Positions 6,784 through 8,750 of a stretch of 8,750 nt of DNA are shown here, piece after piece (within the stretch, counting starts at the first letter, position 1; the number at the start of each line of letters is the position of its first letter). The notes below the pieces were generated by a model. It did no database searches. It saw nothing but the letters and a program-made list of their open reading frames with translations, and was not told the origin of the DNA. The translations under genes were made by a program, and so were the position numbers. The stretch lies in contig JABHOU010000255.1 in the NCBI GenBank assembly GCA_018695085.1, forward strand, positions 1 through 8,750, given 5' to 3'. Origin of the DNA: Opitutia bacterium. GTDB lineage: Bacteria > Verrucomicrobiota > Verrucomicrobiia > Opitutales > Seribacteraceae.

Positions 6784-7695
6784 ATGGAGGTGGTGGCTGC
6801 TAATTACGTGTTGGATTTCGCTGAGTTCGAAACGAACTTGTGGATGATTCTCTTTTACACCATCCCCGCTTCGATTGCTCTTTGGCAGGGCTTGCAAGGA
6901 TGGCGACAAGGGCTCACCCGAAAAGTCGTAGCCCTGCTATCCTTGGCTGCAGCCTTCGCCGCAGCATGGTACGGAGGTGAATACGCGCTCGGCATGCTTC
7001 CCGCCAACGAACCCTCCCACCCCTTCGCCCGCGACCTCGCCGGTTCCGCCATTGCCGGCCTTGGAACTTACGTCGTGCTTCGCCTGCTCGCCATTGCCAT
7101 ACTGTTTCGAGGAGAAAGCGACATCAGCTTCCTTGATCGTCTGGGCGGTCTAGTGGTGGGCTTGGGCATAGCAGGACTCTGGATTCTGGCATGGGGCTTG
7201 TCCGTGCGCTACGTCGCCACGGTACTGGAAACCTCCATCTACTCAGCCACACCCGAGGACGGTTCCCCCACGGAAACCATCGAGAAACGCGCTCCCGAGC
7301 AAAACCCCATCGTTCGGGCCTTTCTCTACTGGAACCAACGCTCCGGTGAAACCGGAGTCGGTGAAAAGATCGAGCAAGCCGATCCCATCGCACCCTCCTT
7401 TTACGAGAACAGCCGAAACCTCGTCCTGCTTTCGCGTAGCCCGACTGCCATGGCGAGACTCGCCGCAGATCCAAAGGTCGGTGAATTCCTGAACGGCGAT
7501 CCGTCCATCAAGGAACTCGCCGCAAACAAGGAAATAGTAACCTTGATCGAGAAACGCAGCTGGCTCGACCTCCTACGTCATCCCAAGGTCTATTCCACCC
7601 TTCGCGACGAGGATTTCCTCCAACGCCTTGGAGAAAGCGGACTCGATCGAGCGATGGCCGAGGCCGTAAAGGAAACCGCCAGGAACGCAGGATAG
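6784..7695 (+). CDS. CvpA-like integral membrane protein with a long C-terminal soluble extension
   Basis: A 303-residue protein. Residues 1-145 resemble the CvpA / colicin V production family: four likely membrane segments at about 20-38, 47-64, 86-108 and 121-141, a GLQGWRQGLTRKV loop after the first, and LDRLGGLVVGLGIAGLW in the last. CvpA proteins are inner-membrane proteins of poorly known function. Usual members are about 160-200 residues, so the extra ~155 residues here are notable. Residues 150-215 are polar and probably flexible. Residues 222-285 carry short helical repeats built around DPKV, DPSI and HPKV, and the protein ends in a charged helix. The upstream GTG at 6781 would add one residue. 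There is no good Shine-Dalgarno before either start, and the purine-rich GGAGGTGG lies just inside the reading frame. No partner gene is evident: the next 480 bases hold only repeats. Confidence 0.8.
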   Translation: MEVVAANYVLDFAEFETNLWMILFYTIPASIALWQGLQGWRQGLTRKVVALLSLAAAFAAAWYGGEYALGMLPANEPSHPFARDLAGSAIAGLGTYVVLRLLAIAILFRGESDISFLDRLGGLVVGLGIAGLWILAWGLSVRYVATVLETSIYSATPEDGSPTETIEKRAPEQNPIVRAFLYWNQRSGETGVGEKIEQADPIAPSFYENSRNLVLLSRSPTAMARLAADPKVGEFLNGDPSIKELAANKEIVTLIEKRSWLDLLRHPKVYSTLRDEDFLQRLGESGLDRAMAEAVKETARNAG

Positions 7696-7755
7696 TTCGA
7701 AACTCCACTCATCCGCAACCTCACTCCTGCCCGACGGATTGCCTCAACTGGAATT

Positions 7756-7880
7756 TGTCATTGCGAGCCCGTCAGGGCACGGCAATCCAGTCGGTAGCGT
7801 TGCGTGGGATGCTTGGACGATGCGATGGTTACCTGATGGTCCCGCTGGATTGCCGCGTCGTTGCGCTCCTCGCAATGACA
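7756..7880. repeat. Palindromic repeat element, copy 1 (full, 125 bp)
   Basis: Terminal inverted repeats of 12 bases match perfectly: TGTCATTGCGAG (7756-7767) and CTCGCAATGACA (7869-7880). A second perfect inner pair is GGCAATCCAG (7781-7790) and CTGGATTGCC (7845-7854). The bases between the outer and inner arms also pair partly, so the element can fold into one long interrupted hairpin. I see no coding capacity and no obvious target-site duplication. The TCATTGCGAG / GGCAATCC signature resembles a short palindromic repeat I recall from many unrelated bacterial genomes, often misannotated as small proteins. Confidence 0.88.
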
Positions 7881-7941
7881 AAGGTGGGACGGGTATGGGC
7901 GTCATGCTTCGTCACAGTTTAGAGATACCTCAACTCTACAC

Positions 7942-7976
7942 TGTCATTGCGAACCCGTCAGGGCACGGCAAGCCAC
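7942..7976. repeat. Palindromic repeat element, copy 2 (truncated left end, 35 bp)
   Basis: This copy keeps only the left end of the element: TGTCATTGCGA, then CCCGTCAGGGCACGGCAA, identical to copy 1 apart from the base between those blocks and two of the last four bases. The inner arm reads GGCAAGCCAC rather than GGCAATCCAG, and there is no right half. Similarity to copy 1 continues leftward outside the element into CCTCAACT (7928-7935, matching 7742-7749). This points to duplication of a DNA segment rather than independent insertion of an element. Confidence 0.75.
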
Positions 7977-7986
7977 ACACTCTCTA

Positions 7987-8119
7987 TGTCATTGCGAGCC
8001 ACATCGTGGCGTGGCAATCCAGTCCGAAACGTTACGTGGGATGCCCGAACGATGGAATGGGATGCCCGGTGGTCCCGCTGGATTGCCGCGTCGGGACTTC
8101 GTCCCTCCTCGCAATGACA
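7987..8119. repeat. Palindromic repeat element, copy 3 (full, 133 bp)
   Basis: It has the same outer arms as copy 1, TGTCATTGCGAG (7987-7998) and CTCGCAATGACA (8108-8119), and the same inner arms, GGCAATCCAG (8013-8022) and CTGGATTGCC (8078-8087). The central part resembles copy 1 in the same orientation, sharing CGTGGGATGC and GGTCCCGCTGGATTGCCGCG. The segments between outer and inner arms differ between copies. A small internal direct repeat, GGGATGCCCG, occurs at 8038-8047 and 8059-8068. Confidence 0.88.
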
Positions 8120-8178
8120 GAATCAAAAATGCAGCCTGCGTTCAGTCGAATACGGCCAAACGGCAACCTCATTATGGG

Positions 8179-8750
8179 CTACTGCCCCAAGTCGTGGAGG
8201 GCCTTGACCTCGGCGTCGCTAAGGGTGCGGTCGTATATCCGGAGGTCGTCGAGGGCGCCGTTGAGGTAATACTCGGCGCCGGTGATCGCCTTGCCTAGGT
8301 AAAGCAGGGCACCAGTGGAATAGATAAGGTTTTGGCTAGTTGGACCCGTGTCCTTGACCCCATTGATGTAAGTCGTGAAAAGACCCGTGGAACCTGACAC
8401 CTGTGATCGGGAAAAACCAAGATGCATCCAAGACCCTGTGTTTATGCTCGCATTGGAAAAATGACGCCACCTCCCAAGCCAGTTATGTGAGACCCAGATA
8501 GAGAACTTACCTTGGTGAAGGAACATTCCGTAAGTGTCGTTCGGTCCGGTCAGGAGAGTGTTGTTACGGTGCCACTCGAACTCAGTTCCTCCGCGGGCAT
8601 CGGTGGATTTTAACCAGAGGGCGATGGTGAAGTTGGCGTCGAGGCTGTAAGGTATGCTTCCCCAGTCATTCACGCCGTCGAATTGGATGGCGTTGCCGAT
8701 CTTACCGGCTATCCAAGTGGTCTGGTTGGACTCAAACCCGACGAGGGTGG
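8179..8750 (-). CDS. C-terminal part of a LamG / concanavalin A-like domain protein (cut by right window edge)
   Basis: The minus-strand frame is open from the right edge (first full codon at 8748) to the TAG at 8181-8179, giving 189 visible residues. An ATG at 8673 lies inside the domain and is unlikely to be the start. Visible features match a LamG-type jelly-roll domain: GKIGNAIQFDG near the left, TIALWLKST, SWMHLGFSRS, LFTTYINGV, and the closing LNGALDDLRIYDRTLSDAEV. The protein ends directly after the domain (KALHDLGQ) with no visible sorting or anchoring tail. Such domains usually bind carbohydrate or act as structural modules in secreted or surface proteins, but the enzymatic or adhesive part would lie upstream, outside the window. 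The stop codon is 59 bases from repeat copy 3, which lies downstream of this gene. Confidence 0.88.
   Translation of the reverse strand, partial: TLVGFESNQTTWIAGKIGNAIQFDGVNDWGSIPYSLDANFTIALWLKSTDARGGTEFEWHRNNTLLTGPNDTYGMFLHQGKFSIWVSHNWLGRWRHFSNASINTGSWMHLGFSRSQVSGSTGLFTTYINGVKDTGPTSQNLIYSTGALLYLGKAITGAEYYLNGALDDLRIYDRTLSDAEVKALHDLGQ

Larger units (their letters stand above)
7696..8178. other. Gene-free region occupied by a cluster of palindromic repeats
   Basis: This stretch lies between the CvpA-like stop codon and the 3' end of the LamG gene. Open frames across it are translations of the repeats. About 60 bases at each end (7696-7755 and 8120-8178) and 61 bases between copies 1 and 2 (7881-7941) lie outside the repeat elements. 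I see no terminator with a clear U-run and no RNA gene. Confidence 0.7.

Noticed and set aside
7756..8119. Possible CRISPR array
   Set aside because: The repeated units are long, palindromic, few and unevenly spaced, with one truncated copy and no uniform spacers or cas genes.
7739..8298. Two overlapping plus-strand open frames of 176 and 95 codons
   Set aside because: They translate the palindromic repeats (IASPSGHGNP, PRRCAPRND-type strings) and run into the antisense of the LamG gene. This is a known kind of false gene call.

Overview
The window looks like chromosomal DNA of a moderately GC-rich, Gram-negative-type bacterium. The mix of a lipoprotein aldose epimerase, a C-terminal LamG domain, a DUF255 thioredoxin-like protein and mostly weak Shine-Dalgarno sequences suggests Verrucomicrobiota (perhaps an Opitutae-like lineage). 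That placement is an impression from gene content; there is no rRNA or other phylogenetic marker here to fix it.

Layout. From 1 to 4241 three genes lie on the minus strand, read right to left: mutL (mismatch repair), a probable lipoprotein aldose 1-epimerase (galM-like), and glycogen phosphorylase (glgP), which is cut by the left window edge. The gaps between them are about 130 bp each. One holds a candidate promoter for galM and the other an imperfect hairpin ahead of glgP. Divergent from mutL is a complete DUF255 / YyaL-type protein (4332-6374). It meets, tail to tail with a 6-bp gap, a small minus-strand gene whose product resembles a ribbon-helix-helix protein (6381-6659). Divergent from that is a CvpA-like membrane protein with a long soluble tail (6784-7695).

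From 7696 to 8178 there is no credible gene. This stretch holds a cluster of palindromic repeats: two full-length elements of 125 and 133 bp, and between them a truncated left-end copy that carries duplicated flanking sequence. The window ends in the C-terminal part of a minus-strand LamG / concanavalin-A-like protein that runs off the right edge.

How the genes relate. glgP and galM both serve carbohydrate metabolism, glycogen breakdown and sugar anomer interconversion. The epimerase, however, appears to be exported as a lipoprotein, so the two probably act in different compartments. MutL is the housekeeping mismatch repair matchmaker, but its C-terminal endonuclease motifs are degenerate. 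The remaining genes show no clear functional link to each other. I see no phage, CRISPR, toxin-antitoxin pair, tRNA or rRNA, and no convincing new multi-gene system. The most notable items are the MutL active-site loss, the repeat cluster, the CvpA tail and the lipoprotein epimerase.
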